Shown in pieces: positions 24,959 to 32,874 of a DNA stretch of 42,308 nt. The notes beneath the pieces were generated by a model. It saw nothing but the letters and a program-made list of their open reading frames with translations, was not told the origin of the DNA and made no database searches. Origin of the DNA: an uncultured Acetatifactor sp. (lineage in GTDB: Bacteria > Bacillota > Clostridia > Lachnospirales > Lachnospiraceae); assembly GCA_910585665.1 (NCBI GenBank), contig CAJUFI010000035.1:1-42308 (forward strand), given 5' to 3'. Numbering within the stretch: the first letter of the stretch is position 1; every line of letters begins with the position of its first letter. The position numbers and the translations under genes are program-made.

Positions 24959-25287
24959 GGAAAGAAATTGCCGGGCAGATTGAAATGGCTTCCGACATAT
25001 AGGCGGGGCGCTGCATAAGGAATTGTCTACAAATAACTGCTGCAAGTTTATGGCAATTTTTATTGTATTTCCGGGCTTTTGCCTGAAGCAATTGCAGCAG
25101 TTATTTTCCGACAATTCCTAAGTATAGGCTTCTCCTCTACCTGGCGTCTCGCCTCCTTGCTGTTCCCCAGCTTGACGCCGAGAGCATGCGCTTCGCGGGT
25201 AATCGACTTCTGCTTCACTCCTTCAGGCAGCGTGTCTGTCCGGATGACCCCATCCATGTACCAGGCTTCCGGGCCGGGATTGAAAAG
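24951..25287 (-). pseudogene. gene fragment interrupted by a mobile element
   Basis: From 25287 the minus strand reads NPGPEAWYMDGVIRTDTLPE, then GVKQKSITREAHALGVKLGN, then SKEARRQVEEKPI, coding-like in composition, directly into the element at 25015-25122. Removing the element and one pentamer copy keeps the frame open: ...KPILMQRPAYMSEAI to a TGA at 24951-24953. I do not recognise the protein. There is no start or upstream part, so it was already partial. The promoter for the minus-strand unit overlaps its far end. Confidence 0.42.
25015..25122 (-). mobile_element. 98-bp MITE-like element, type A copy 2
   Basis: The core at 25020-25117 is the reverse complement of the copy at 1364-1461 with one mismatch in 98. 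It is flanked by ATAAG (25015-25019) and CTAAG (25118-25122), a direct pentamer pair with one difference. It sits in the 653-bp region between the divergent transcription units at 24.8 and 25.4 kb, inside a decayed reading frame. The region also holds two promoters; the rest shows nothing clear. Confidence 0.82.
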
Positions 25288-25309
25288 TCAAGCATATCCT
25301 GCCATTCTC

Positions 25310-25338
25310 TGGACAAAGCAGGCAACTTATGCTAGTAT
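25310..25338 (+). promoter_or_regulatory. promoter of the plus-strand glycan unit
   Basis: TGGACA (25310-25315), a 17-bp spacer and TAGTAT (25333-25338) preceded by TGC lie about 90 bp upstream of the first plus-strand gene. The leader carries a small perfect stem (TTCCCC/GGGGAA with TCT loop, near 25370-25383). Every gene from 25.4 to 36.4 kb is on this strand with short gaps, so this is the likely main promoter of that unit. Confidence 0.55.
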
Positions 25339-25427
25339 ATGAATGAATAATCCAAATTCTGGGCACACTTCCCCTCTGGGGAAAGTCTGTAAAAGACATC
25401 AGGCAAGTCGTAACGGAAGGAGCGAAA

Positions 25428-27065
25428 ATGACAAATATATTTTTTGCCGTTTTTCTGGCGCTTTTATACAGCATTGCTTATACGGTGGCAGGCCCTGTGA
25501 TAGAAGCCCAGGATATAAAATTCAATCCCTCGCAGCTTTTTCCCTTTCTATTGTGTTTCCTGTCAGGTACCGCATTGAATCTTTTCCTTTTTTCCGTCCT
25601 GAAGAAGCGGCGTTGGCTGGCGGGAGACGGGCGCATCTCCCGGTATCTGGGCGGATGCCTTGACAAAGTGGGGGACCGCAGGTTTTTTCTGCTTGTCTGG
25701 GCCTTCCATTTTGTGTCATGGATACCTGCCTGGCTCATTTTATACCCGGGAGTCCTGTCCTACGATATCATCTCCCAGACAGGCAGCGCCCTGGGCGAGA
25801 TTACGAACAACCATCATCCTGTGTTGCACACATGGCTTATACGAGTCTTCATGAGATTAGGGGACTCCCTTTTTTCCAGCTATGAGCACGGAATCGGCCT
25901 GCTGTCGCTATTGCAGATGTTGATTTTGAGCTACGCCCTGGCCCGCCTGGTCCTCTTGCTGAAGAGAAAGAAAGTCCCCGTCCTGATAGTCCTGCTGACT
26001 GCGCTGCTCTCGGCGGCCTGGTTCGTGAACGCCTGCCTGTCTGTAACGATGATAAAGGACACCCTGCATGGGGCCTTCCTGGTATTGTTTGCCTGCCACT
26101 TTACGGAAATCGCAACGAATCCGTCAGAATATTTCCAGCGGAAGCAGAATTTATTGCTTCTGCCGGTTATCAGTTTCCTGATGTGCGCCCTCAGGAACAA
26201 TGGCATCCACATCTATCTATTTTGTTTTGCCGCTTTGTTCCTGTTGAGGATTCGCCGAATAAAGAGAGCCAAAGCGTATGTTGCCCTCATAGCGGCAGTT
26301 TTGCTGCCTGTCTTTCTGTACAAAATCTATACCGGTCCTGTTTTTGACGCCTTAGGCATAGCCCAGGGCGAGGTGCGGGAGGCGCTGAGCGTACCCATAC
26401 AGCAGCTGCAGCGGGTCTCCGCCAAGAGGGCGGGGGAGCTGACCGGCGAACAGACAGAACTGATGAAGTCCTATATTATTGACAGCCCGAAATGGATGGC
26501 CTGGCCCCTGGACCGCGCCTATGACCCTTTCTTCGCGGATCCCGCCAAAAGCTGCTTTTATTCCAATCATTATAAGGAAGACCCGATCGCTTTTTGGAAA
26601 TTTTATCTGCAGACCGGAGAACAGTTTACGAAAGAATATATCGTGGCCTTTTTGTCCAACACGCTGGGCTTTTGGTACCCCGGTTATTTTGAGTACTCCT
26701 ATGTGATGTACGATAATTATCCCCCGGACATGTTCACTGTGCCTTTGGTGCGCAAAAGCATATGGGATTCCCGGATTTTGAAGCAGTATTATGACAGTCT
26801 CTGCAGCTCTGATTTCTGGCGGGAGACTCCTGTTCTGAGACTGTTTTTTGTACCCGGGTTTTCGCTTTGGTTTTTGCTCTACGGGCTGGCGCTGGCCTGG
26901 AGGAGACGGGGATTTTTCACAAAAGTCCTGCCCCTTTTCCTGCCGCTGATTGCCCAGTACGGCATCATGATTCTCTCTCCCATGTCGTCCTTCCGTTATT
27001 CATGGCCCTTTTATCTGATGCTGCCCCTTGCCATGATTGGAATTTGGGGCAATCAGGAGTCGTAA
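25428..27065 (+). CDS. DUF6020-like polytopic membrane protein
   Basis: 545 aa with about 12 membrane segments. The segment LYPGVLSYDIISQTGSALGE followed by NNHHPVLHTWLIRVFM is the hallmark of the DUF6020 group of Lachnospiraceae membrane proteins; acidic and His residues in the first large loop suggest a GT-C-like transferase. A long extracytoplasmic domain (about 300-450) and two or three final helices follow. ATG 25428 lies after AAGGAGCG. It opens the plus-strand unit. It is probably a glycosyl- or other group transferase using polyprenyl-phosphate donors, but that is inference from fold type and neighbours. Confidence 0.8.
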   Translation: MTNIFFAVFLALLYSIAYTVAGPVIEAQDIKFNPSQLFPFLLCFLSGTALNLFLFSVLKKRRWLAGDGRISRYLGGCLDKVGDRRFFLLVWAFHFVSWIPAWLILYPGVLSYDIISQTGSALGEITNNHHPVLHTWLIRVFMRLGDSLFSSYEHGIGLLSLLQMLILSYALARLVLLLKRKKVPVLIVLLTALLSAAWFVNACLSVTMIKDTLHGAFLVLFACHFTEIATNPSEYFQRKQNLLLLPVISFLMCALRNNGIHIYLFCFAALFLLRIRRIKRAKAYVALIAAVLLPVFLYKIYTGPVFDALGIAQGEVREALSVPIQQLQRVSAKRAGELTGEQTELMKSYIIDSPKWMAWPLDRAYDPFFADPAKSCFYSNHYKEDPIAFWKFYLQTGEQFTKEYIVAFLSNTLGFWYPGYFEYSYVMYDNYPPDMFTVPLVRKSIWDSRILKQYYDSLCSSDFWRETPVLRLFFVPGFSLWFLLYGLALAWRRRGFFTKVLPLFLPLIAQYGIMILSPMSSFRYSWPFYLMLPLAMIGIWGNQES

Positions 27066-27109
27066 CTGTCTCCAGGCAGAAACGCCAAACTACACAAAGG
27101 AGCATAAAA

Positions 27110-28723
27110 ATGAACCTTACAGCGCTGAAAGAAAAAATCGGCCGTTGGTATTTCTTGATACTGGCCCTCCTATTCACCCTGGCTTTGATCCTGCGGATTG
27201 TAGGTGCCGGATGGGGCATGCCCCACGGCAATCTGCATCCGGACGAGGGGCTTATCTTTGAACAGGCTTTCCAGTGCGCCCTGAACCGCGACTTTGAGGT
27301 GCATGATTACTACAGGCCCAACCATGTTTCCATCAAACTGAATACCCTTCTCTATATCGGGATACAGGAGCTGTATTTTGCCCCCCAGGGGCAAGGGGAC
27401 ATTATCCTGAACTATAACGAGCACTTCGCCCTGTTCATCACCGCGTCCCGGGTCCTGACCGCCCTTTTGGGTGTGGGCGTGGTTATCCTGGCCTACTTTA
27501 TCGGCCTTTTCTGGGGCAGATGGCAGGCTTTGTTCGCAGCCCTGCTCTTCGCGGTATTTCCGTCGTTTATCGAACATTCCCATTATATCACGCCGGATAT
27601 CCCGCTGCTGTTCTTCCTGATGGGCGTGCTGTGGGCGGCGCTTCGCTATCAGCGGAAACCCTCCGTGTCCATGCTGTTCTGGATGTCTTTCCTGACGGCG
27701 CTGGCCACCTGCGAAAAGTATCCGGGGGCCTATGGCTGCGCGGTCATCGCTGTGACCGTATGCGCTACGCATATCAAAAAACCGGTCATGATTATAAGGG
27801 ACGGCTGTCTTGCAATCCTCTTTTTCCTGCTGGGGATCCTGGCTGTTTCCCCTGTGCTGCTCATCGACCTCAGAACGGTCTTGGAGGTGATGGCGGGACA
27901 GAATAAGCAATATCATTTAGGCGCAGACGGCCTGAACTTCGGGGAGACGCTGCTCTTTTATGCCCAGACCACAGGAGTTCATTTGGGATTGCTGCTGACG
28001 GTGAGCAGCATTTACGGAATGGTGAAATCCTTTCGCAAGAACCGGAAGCCCACGATTATCCTGTTGAGTTTCCTGGCGTATATAGTGCCGATTTCCACGT
28101 TGAGCATCCATTGGGAACGCTATACCTTGCCCATTTACGCGGCAGGACTTTTATTCGGGGCCTTCGGGGCATTTTATCTCACAGAAGACCTCCAGGGGCT
28201 TTTGAAGAAAATACCCCAGGGGCATTTGATTGCCTATCCTGTCTTGTTTTTTCTGCCGGTATGCAGTCTTCTGGCCGGAGCCATAGCGGTTTCCGGCAGC
28301 TTTCTGGCACCGGACAGCCGCATCCTCCTACAGGAGACATTCGCGGAAATGGGCATATCAAAACAAAATACCGCGCACGACTGTAACACGCCCCTGGATC
28401 CGGGCGGATACTATGGAGTGTTCGCAGATTTTGAGGACGGGGATCCTGAGAAGTACAAATACGGCAACCGTCCGGTGTTCGTCATGACATCGTCCGCACA
28501 GCGGGACCTATATCTGGCGGCTGACCCCGAAGCATATGGCTCAGTGGCAGACTTTTACCGGCAGCTGGACGAGCGTTACCCCCTGGTATTCCTCTATCCG
28601 GTGGAGACGCCAAGCTCCCATTTCCTGGAGCTGCGCAACATCTGGTTTGCGGCAAGGAGCGTCTACAGATATCTGCGCGGAGCGGCAGTTGGTTATGAAA
28701 TCAGGCTCTATCAGTTGCAGTGA
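27110..28723 (+). CDS. PMT/ArnT-type GT-C glycosyltransferase-like membrane protein
   Basis: 537 aa, about 11 membrane segments. The first loop carries NLHPDEG (near residues 39-45), whose Asp-Glu pair is the catalytic-type motif of the PMT/ArnT (GT39/GT83) superfamily using dolichyl- or polyprenyl-phosphate sugars. HYITPDIPLLFFLMG is a second familiar landmark. The extracytoplasmic C-terminal domain (about 410-537) is soluble. ATG 27110 follows AAAGGAG; the open frame upstream overlaps the previous gene and is not used. The UbiA-type, GT2 and SMR-type genes just downstream could make and flip its lipid-phosphate sugar donor. Confidence 0.83.
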   Translation: MNLTALKEKIGRWYFLILALLFTLALILRIVGAGWGMPHGNLHPDEGLIFEQAFQCALNRDFEVHDYYRPNHVSIKLNTLLYIGIQELYFAPQGQGDIILNYNEHFALFITASRVLTALLGVGVVILAYFIGLFWGRWQALFAALLFAVFPSFIEHSHYITPDIPLLFFLMGVLWAALRYQRKPSVSMLFWMSFLTALATCEKYPGAYGCAVIAVTVCATHIKKPVMIIRDGCLAILFFLLGILAVSPVLLIDLRTVLEVMAGQNKQYHLGADGLNFGETLLFYAQTTGVHLGLLLTVSSIYGMVKSFRKNRKPTIILLSFLAYIVPISTLSIHWERYTLPIYAAGLLFGAFGAFYLTEDLQGLLKKIPQGHLIAYPVLFFLPVCSLLAGAIAVSGSFLAPDSRILLQETFAEMGISKQNTAHDCNTPLDPGGYYGVFADFEDGDPEKYKYGNRPVFVMTSSAQRDLYLAADPEAYGSVADFYRQLDERYPLVFLYPVETPSSHFLELRNIWFAARSVYRYLRGAAVGYEIRLYQLQ

Positions 28724-28757
28724 CAAAGGCGGACAATTCCCGATATAGGAGAAGCGT

Positions 28758-29627
28758 ATGAAAGAGGGCTCATGGGTCAGAATCTATCTAAAGCAGATGA
28801 GGATCAAAAGCTGGCTGAAAAATCTATTTGTCTTTTTCCCCATTGTATTCTCCCTGGAATTATTCAAGTGGGACAGGTTCCTTCAGGCCGTCATTCTGGC
28901 GCTGTCCTTCTGCCTGGTCTCTTCAGCCATTTATGTGCTGAATGACATCAGTGATGTGGAAAAGGACAGAAAGCATGCCGTGAAGAGAAACCGCCCCATC
29001 GCCTCGGGGCAGATTCCCATCCCCCGTGCATGGATTTTGTTTCTGAGCCTTATGGCAGCAGGGTTGGGGACGGCTCTTTCGGTGAATCTTTTCTCTTTTT
29101 TGCTGCTACTGGCTTATGTCGCCATCAATATCCTGTATTCAAAACGGCTGAAGGCCATGGTGGTCATTGACTGCTTTTGTATTGCGGCAGGTTTTGTACT
29201 GCGTGTGATGGTGGGCGGAACCATAGTCAGCGGCGGCGTCTCCGACTGGATGTTCCTGACCGTGGTATCCATGTCCTTGTTCATGGCGTTCGGAAAACGC
29301 AGGGGCGAGCTGCACAGTTACGGGACAGGCGGAACCCGGGATGTTCTGGGGATGTACGAAATCAATTTCCTGAACGGGATCGTCTTCCTGTGCGCAGGGC
29401 TGACTATGGTATTCTATTCCCTGTGGTCCATCTCGCAGAAAGCGAATCTGGTCTACACGGTGCCCTTTGTCCTGTTCATCGTCATAAGGTATCTGCTGCT
29501 GGTGTTCAAGGGGCGTTCCGAAGCAGACCCCACCGCCCTGATTTTGTCCGACAGGACGCTGCTGGTCTCATGCGGGCTCTGTGCCCTTCTGCTGCTGATT
29601 CTGTTATATATGCCTCAGCTATCCTGA
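28758..29627 (+). CDS. UbiA-family polyprenyl-phosphate phosphoribosyltransferase-like protein
   Basis: 289 aa with about nine membrane segments. The first Asp-rich motif is LNDISDVEKDR (Asn62, Asp63, Asp66, Asp70) followed by HAVKRNRPIASG, and the second region reads YSKRLKAMVVID then GFVLRVMVGG. That combination marks the decaprenyl-phosphate 5-phosphoribose synthase branch (mycobacterial Rv3806c type) rather than quinone prenyltransferases. The predicted reaction is PRPP plus polyprenyl phosphate giving a lipid-linked phosphoribose. No quinone or heme genes are near, and the neighbours are a PMT-like enzyme, a GT2 and an SMR pair, so a ribofuranose or arabinofuranose donor is likely. No obvious phosphatase or DprE2 partner is in the window. 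ATG 28758 follows AGGAGAAGC. Confidence 0.82.
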   Translation: MKEGSWVRIYLKQMRIKSWLKNLFVFFPIVFSLELFKWDRFLQAVILALSFCLVSSAIYVLNDISDVEKDRKHAVKRNRPIASGQIPIPRAWILFLSLMAAGLGTALSVNLFSFLLLLAYVAINILYSKRLKAMVVIDCFCIAAGFVLRVMVGGTIVSGGVSDWMFLTVVSMSLFMAFGKRRGELHSYGTGGTRDVLGMYEINFLNGIVFLCAGLTMVFYSLWSISQKANLVYTVPFVLFIVIRYLLLVFKGRSEADPTALILSDRTLLVSCGLCALLLLILLYMPQLS

Positions 29628-29706
29628 TTGAGCCGGAAGGAACCGGGGAAAAAGGGAACCGATCGATATTATGCGGCATTATCCTTGCCGCCGGGCAGAA
29701 AAGGGC

Positions 29707-29736
29707 TTGACCGCCGCAATTATTATATGATAGGAT
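29707..29736 (+). promoter_or_regulatory. weak internal promoter candidate
   Basis: TTGACC (29707-29712) and TAGGAT (29731-29736) with an 18-bp spacer occur in an AT-rich patch of the 148-bp gap before the small GT2 gene. The -35 box is good, the -10 box mediocre. It could give extra transcription of the downstream genes but may be chance. Confidence 0.25.
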
Positions 29737-29775
29737 ATCTATGTATATTCTTTCGGCAGAGGAGGATAATGGATA

Positions 29776-30462
29776 ATGACAGTGGGACTTTGTCTGCTCA
29801 CCTGGAATGAGATTGCGGGTTGCAAGCACGACGTACCCCTGATAGACAGAAGCAGATTCGAACAGATTTATTGTATAGATTGCGGAAGCACTGACGGTAC
29901 GGTGGAATATTTGACTGAGCAAGGGATAGAAGTCTATCCCCAGACCGGCAAGGGGTTGAATCAGGCCTGCAAAGACGGCGCGGACAACTGCAGATGCGAC
30001 GCCTTTGTCTTCTTTCACCCCAAGGGCTCTATCCCGGTGGAGGACGCTTACAAGTTCCGGGCATACTATGAGCAGGGATACGAGTTTGTGGTGGGCAGCA
30101 GGATGATGAAGGAAAGTACCAATGAAGAAGACACGAAATTCCTGAAGCCGCGCAAATGGTTCGTCCTGTTTCTGGGTCTGGCGGCAAAAATCCTCTTCAA
30201 GAAAGAAGGCAACACGGTCTGGGACGCCCTTCACGGGTTCCGGGGGATGACAGTGGAAGCATTCCGGAAATGCAGCATCTCGGACATGAGCCCTTCCGTG
30301 GACATCGAGATGGTCTGCAGAAGCTATAAGCTCCGGTTAAAGCGAATCGAATTTCCCACCAGGGAATCCGCAAGGATTGCAGGAGGCACGCACTTCAAGG
30401 CATTTGCCACCGGCAAGAAGCTCCTGAGATATCTCCTGTGGGAGATTGGCAGAAAAGGGTAA
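29776..30462 (+). CDS. small GT2-like glycosyltransferase lacking a DxD motif
   Basis: 228 aa soluble GT-A-like protein: TVGLCLLTWNE at the start, CIDCGSTDGT for the nucleotide site, VVGSRMM and an HGFRGMT segment as in polyprenyl-phosphate mannose synthase relatives. Where that family has DADLQHPPE, this protein has FFHPKGSIPVED (His81-Pro82-Lys83), so the metal-binding aspartates are missing. It lacks C-terminal membrane helices. ATG 29776 follows GGAGG. It lies between the UbiA-type gene and the SMR pair, so it probably acts on the same lipid carrier, possibly with a changed mechanism. Confidence 0.82.
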   Translation: MTVGLCLLTWNEIAGCKHDVPLIDRSRFEQIYCIDCGSTDGTVEYLTEQGIEVYPQTGKGLNQACKDGADNCRCDAFVFFHPKGSIPVEDAYKFRAYYEQGYEFVVGSRMMKESTNEEDTKFLKPRKWFVLFLGLAAKILFKKEGNTVWDALHGFRGMTVEAFRKCSISDMSPSVDIEMVCRSYKLRLKRIEFPTRESARIAGGTHFKAFATGKKLLRYLLWEIGRKG

Positions 30463-30466
30463 ACAT

Positions 30467-30823
30467 ATGATAGAATCTCTGAGACGGAATAGATTGGGAA
30501 TCATCTTAATGATATGCTCCAGCATCTGTGCCTGCGTGGGGCAGCTATTGTGGAAGCTGTCAGCCGATGGCGGTTTTCTTTTTTTGATGGGAGGATTTTT
30601 CCTGTACGGCATAGGGGCCGTGACCATGATCATCGCCTATAAATTCGGGAAAGTCTCCATCCTGCAGCCCATTTTAAGCCTGAACTATATCCTGAGCATC
30701 ATCCTGGGCGCCACAGTGCTGAACGAAACGATTACCCTGACCAAGTGCATCGGTGTGCTGGGGATTATGTTAGGCGTTCTTTTGATTGCCGGAGGGGATG
30801 AGGTGAAAGATGCTGACCGCTAG
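30467..30823 (+). CDS. SMR/EamA-type small membrane protein, half flippase 1
   Basis: 118 aa with four hydrophobic helices of the small multidrug resistance/EamA type. LLWKLSADGG early and PILSLNYILSIILGATVLNE in the third helix are characteristic; ArnE/ArnF-type proteins of this size flip undecaprenyl-phosphate aminoarabinose. ATG 30467 follows AAAGGG directly after the GT2 stop. It overlaps the next gene by 14 bp, and the two probably form a heterodimer. Confidence 0.83.
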   Translation: MIESLRRNRLGIILMICSSICACVGQLLWKLSADGGFLFLMGGFFLYGIGAVTMIIAYKFGKVSILQPILSLNYILSIILGATVLNETITLTKCIGVLGIMLGVLLIAGGDEVKDADR

Positions 30824-31163
30824 CTTTCTCTTTCTGATGACGATAATGGGCTCCGTGGCCAGCCTGTTCCTAAAGCAGGCCTCAGGCTCTCTCAAAGGCG
30901 AGAGCCTTGGGGCGATTCTTCTGAATCTGCTGAAGACCCCCAGCCTGTACGCGGGAGGGGCGCTGTATCTGGCGGCTTCCCTGCTGAATATCTATGTGTT
31001 AAGGGTGCTGGATTATTCCAGCGTCCTGCCCCTTTCGGCTTTTACTTATGTGTGGACTATGTTCCTGGCAAAGGCCAGGTTCGGGGAGAAGCTGAACCTG
31101 CGGAAAATGGCAGGTGTGTTTCTGATAGTTGTGGGCGCGGTGCTGGTATCGAGGCCCCGTTAG
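30810..31163 (+). CDS. SMR/EamA-type small membrane protein, half flippase 2
   Basis: 117 aa, four helices, second member of the pair. The early SLFLKQASGS and the PLSAFTYVWTMFLAKARFGE segment match the ArnF-like partner pattern. The start lies inside the previous gene (14-bp overlap), which fixes the pair as co-translated. Expected role is movement of a lipid-linked sugar from the cytoplasmic to the outer face for use by one of the GT-C proteins. Confidence 0.82.
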   Translation: MLTASFLFLMTIMGSVASLFLKQASGSLKGESLGAILLNLLKTPSLYAGGALYLAASLLNIYVLRVLDYSSVLPLSAFTYVWTMFLAKARFGEKLNLRKMAGVFLIVVGAVLVSRPR

Positions 31164-31171
31164 GAGTTGGT

Positions 31172-32833
31172 ATGAGAGAATTTTTCTACAGCCGGAAAAA
31201 ATATGCCCTTCCTGCAATCCATTTTTTACTTTCTTTTCTGTACGAAAGATGCATCTTCCTGTTCCGGGAGGAGGAGAATATCATTCTCTCCATACCGAGG
31301 AATCAGATCATCAGCGGCACGGGGGAGAGGATCCTCGGATATGTCATCTCCAAGCTGTTGGCGGCGGTGATGATTTTTTTCCTCTGGCATCTGCTCTTTT
31401 GGATTGCGGGGAACTGGAAGACGAAAAGGAACCTGCGGTTCTTTTTGGCCTTCTTTCTGATCTGCCTGGCGGGGGTGCTGCTCCTCTGGCCCGATCCCTT
31501 TACCGCCAGCGAGGATAATTACATCACCTATTCCTATGCCATCCGGTTCTGGCCGGAATATTGGCACAGCGCCTATACCAGCTGCGTCTACGCGGCCATG
31601 CTCATGGTGGCGCCCAGCCCGGTGTTCCTGACCGTGTTCCAGCTGATTTTCGCGTTCTTTGTCCTGGGCTATCTCTACAACAGGATGGCCGACAGCCCTG
31701 TGCTGAAGGGAAGGGGGAAATATTGCGTCTTTCTCGTATTCCTCATGCCCGGCGTGTACACGCTTTTCACCAACGCTTACCGCACGGAGCTCTATGCCCT
31801 GCTGTGCATGTTCGCCGTGGCCAGGACAGCCATGGACGTGGTGGACCGGAAGGAACGCGGGACCTGCAGCCTGATCTGGAACATTCTTCTATGCGGCTTC
31901 CTCGGCGTGTGGAGGACGGAGGGCATCATCCTGGGATTCCTTCTTTTCCTTGTACAGCTTCTGTTCGTGCATCGGTTCAGACCCGCAAAGAGCGCGCTTC
32001 TGCTCCTGTGCCTGGCGGTGTCCTTGGGCGTGTTCCTTGTGCCCCAGAAGCTGGGGGACATCAAATACTACGGAAAGGACTATTCCTTCATCAATTCCTT
32101 CCCCGTGCTGAAGAATATCTTATCCTCCGGCCTGTCCTATGAGGGGGCGGAGGCGGACGTGGCCGCGCTGAGCCAGGTCGTCCCCATGGATGTCCTGCGC
32201 TATTACGGCATGGACGGATACCGGCGATACAATTACGCAAACGGTAGGAAGGATATCAACCAAAGCCTTGCCTCCGATGAGACGGCTTCGGCATACATGA
32301 AGGCGTACTATCGAATCGTCCTCCACAATCTGCCGATTTACGCGAAGACCCAAGTTTCCATGCTGCTGAAGGCCCTCCTGGTGATACCGCACGAATATGT
32401 GGTGGGATTCGACCAGCCTCCCGTCCCGGATCTGCCGCCCTGGACATTGGAATCCTGGGACATCGGACGGGCGGACTTGGAAGACGAGCCTTACGTCAGG
32501 GAATGGATGGATACGGAAATCCACCAGCGCTTTGCCGCCTTTGCGGGGAAGATACGGGGCTGGGTAGAGAACACCCTTGAAAAAATATATTTTTACAGCG
32601 CAGTCCTGATTTTGATTCCGTTATTTGAGATATTTTTGTTTTTCAGAGAGGGAATCCGGCTGGTCCAAAAAAAGAAAAATCGGTTCGGGCTGGCGGGGAT
32701 AGCGTTCCTGCTGCTGGGACAGGCGGCCGCCATTGCGCTGGTGATGCCTGCGGGGGCTTTGGTGTACTTTCACGCTTACTATTACTGCTCCTTGCTCCTG
32801 TGCCTGATTTATGGGAGCTGTCTGGGGACTTGA
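31172..32833 (+). CDS. large polytopic membrane protein, GT-C-like
   Basis: 553 aa with about 12 membrane segments. The acidic loop PDPFTASEDNYITYSYAIRF after the third helix resembles the catalytic loop region of GT-C glycosyltransferases. A long extracytoplasmic segment (about 290-440) precedes two or three final helices. I recognise no precise family. ATG 31172 follows AGGAG, 8 bp after the second SMR gene; a longer open frame upstream overlaps that gene. Its position makes it a candidate user of the lipid-phosphate sugar handled by the SMR pair. Confidence 0.75.
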   Translation: MREFFYSRKKYALPAIHFLLSFLYERCIFLFREEENIILSIPRNQIISGTGERILGYVISKLLAAVMIFFLWHLLFWIAGNWKTKRNLRFFLAFFLICLAGVLLLWPDPFTASEDNYITYSYAIRFWPEYWHSAYTSCVYAAMLMVAPSPVFLTVFQLIFAFFVLGYLYNRMADSPVLKGRGKYCVFLVFLMPGVYTLFTNAYRTELYALLCMFAVARTAMDVVDRKERGTCSLIWNILLCGFLGVWRTEGIILGFLLFLVQLLFVHRFRPAKSALLLLCLAVSLGVFLVPQKLGDIKYYGKDYSFINSFPVLKNILSSGLSYEGAEADVAALSQVVPMDVLRYYGMDGYRRYNYANGRKDINQSLASDETASAYMKAYYRIVLHNLPIYAKTQVSMLLKALLVIPHEYVVGFDQPPVPDLPPWTLESWDIGRADLEDEPYVREWMDTEIHQRFAAFAGKIRGWVENTLEKIYFYSAVLILIPLFEIFLFFREGIRLVQKKKNRFGLAGIAFLLLGQAAAIALVMPAGALVYFHAYYYCSLLLCLIYGSCLGT

Positions 32834-32874
32834 CAATTCCTTAAGATGCATGGAGACAGAGGGGAGTTGATGAG

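Noticed and set aside
32826..32842. GACAATTC(CTTA) at 32.83 kb and GGACAATTCC at 28.73 kb as further element ends
   Set aside because: Only 8 bp of core matches and no second end or internal sequence follows. One or two such matches are expected by chance in 42 kb on two strands.
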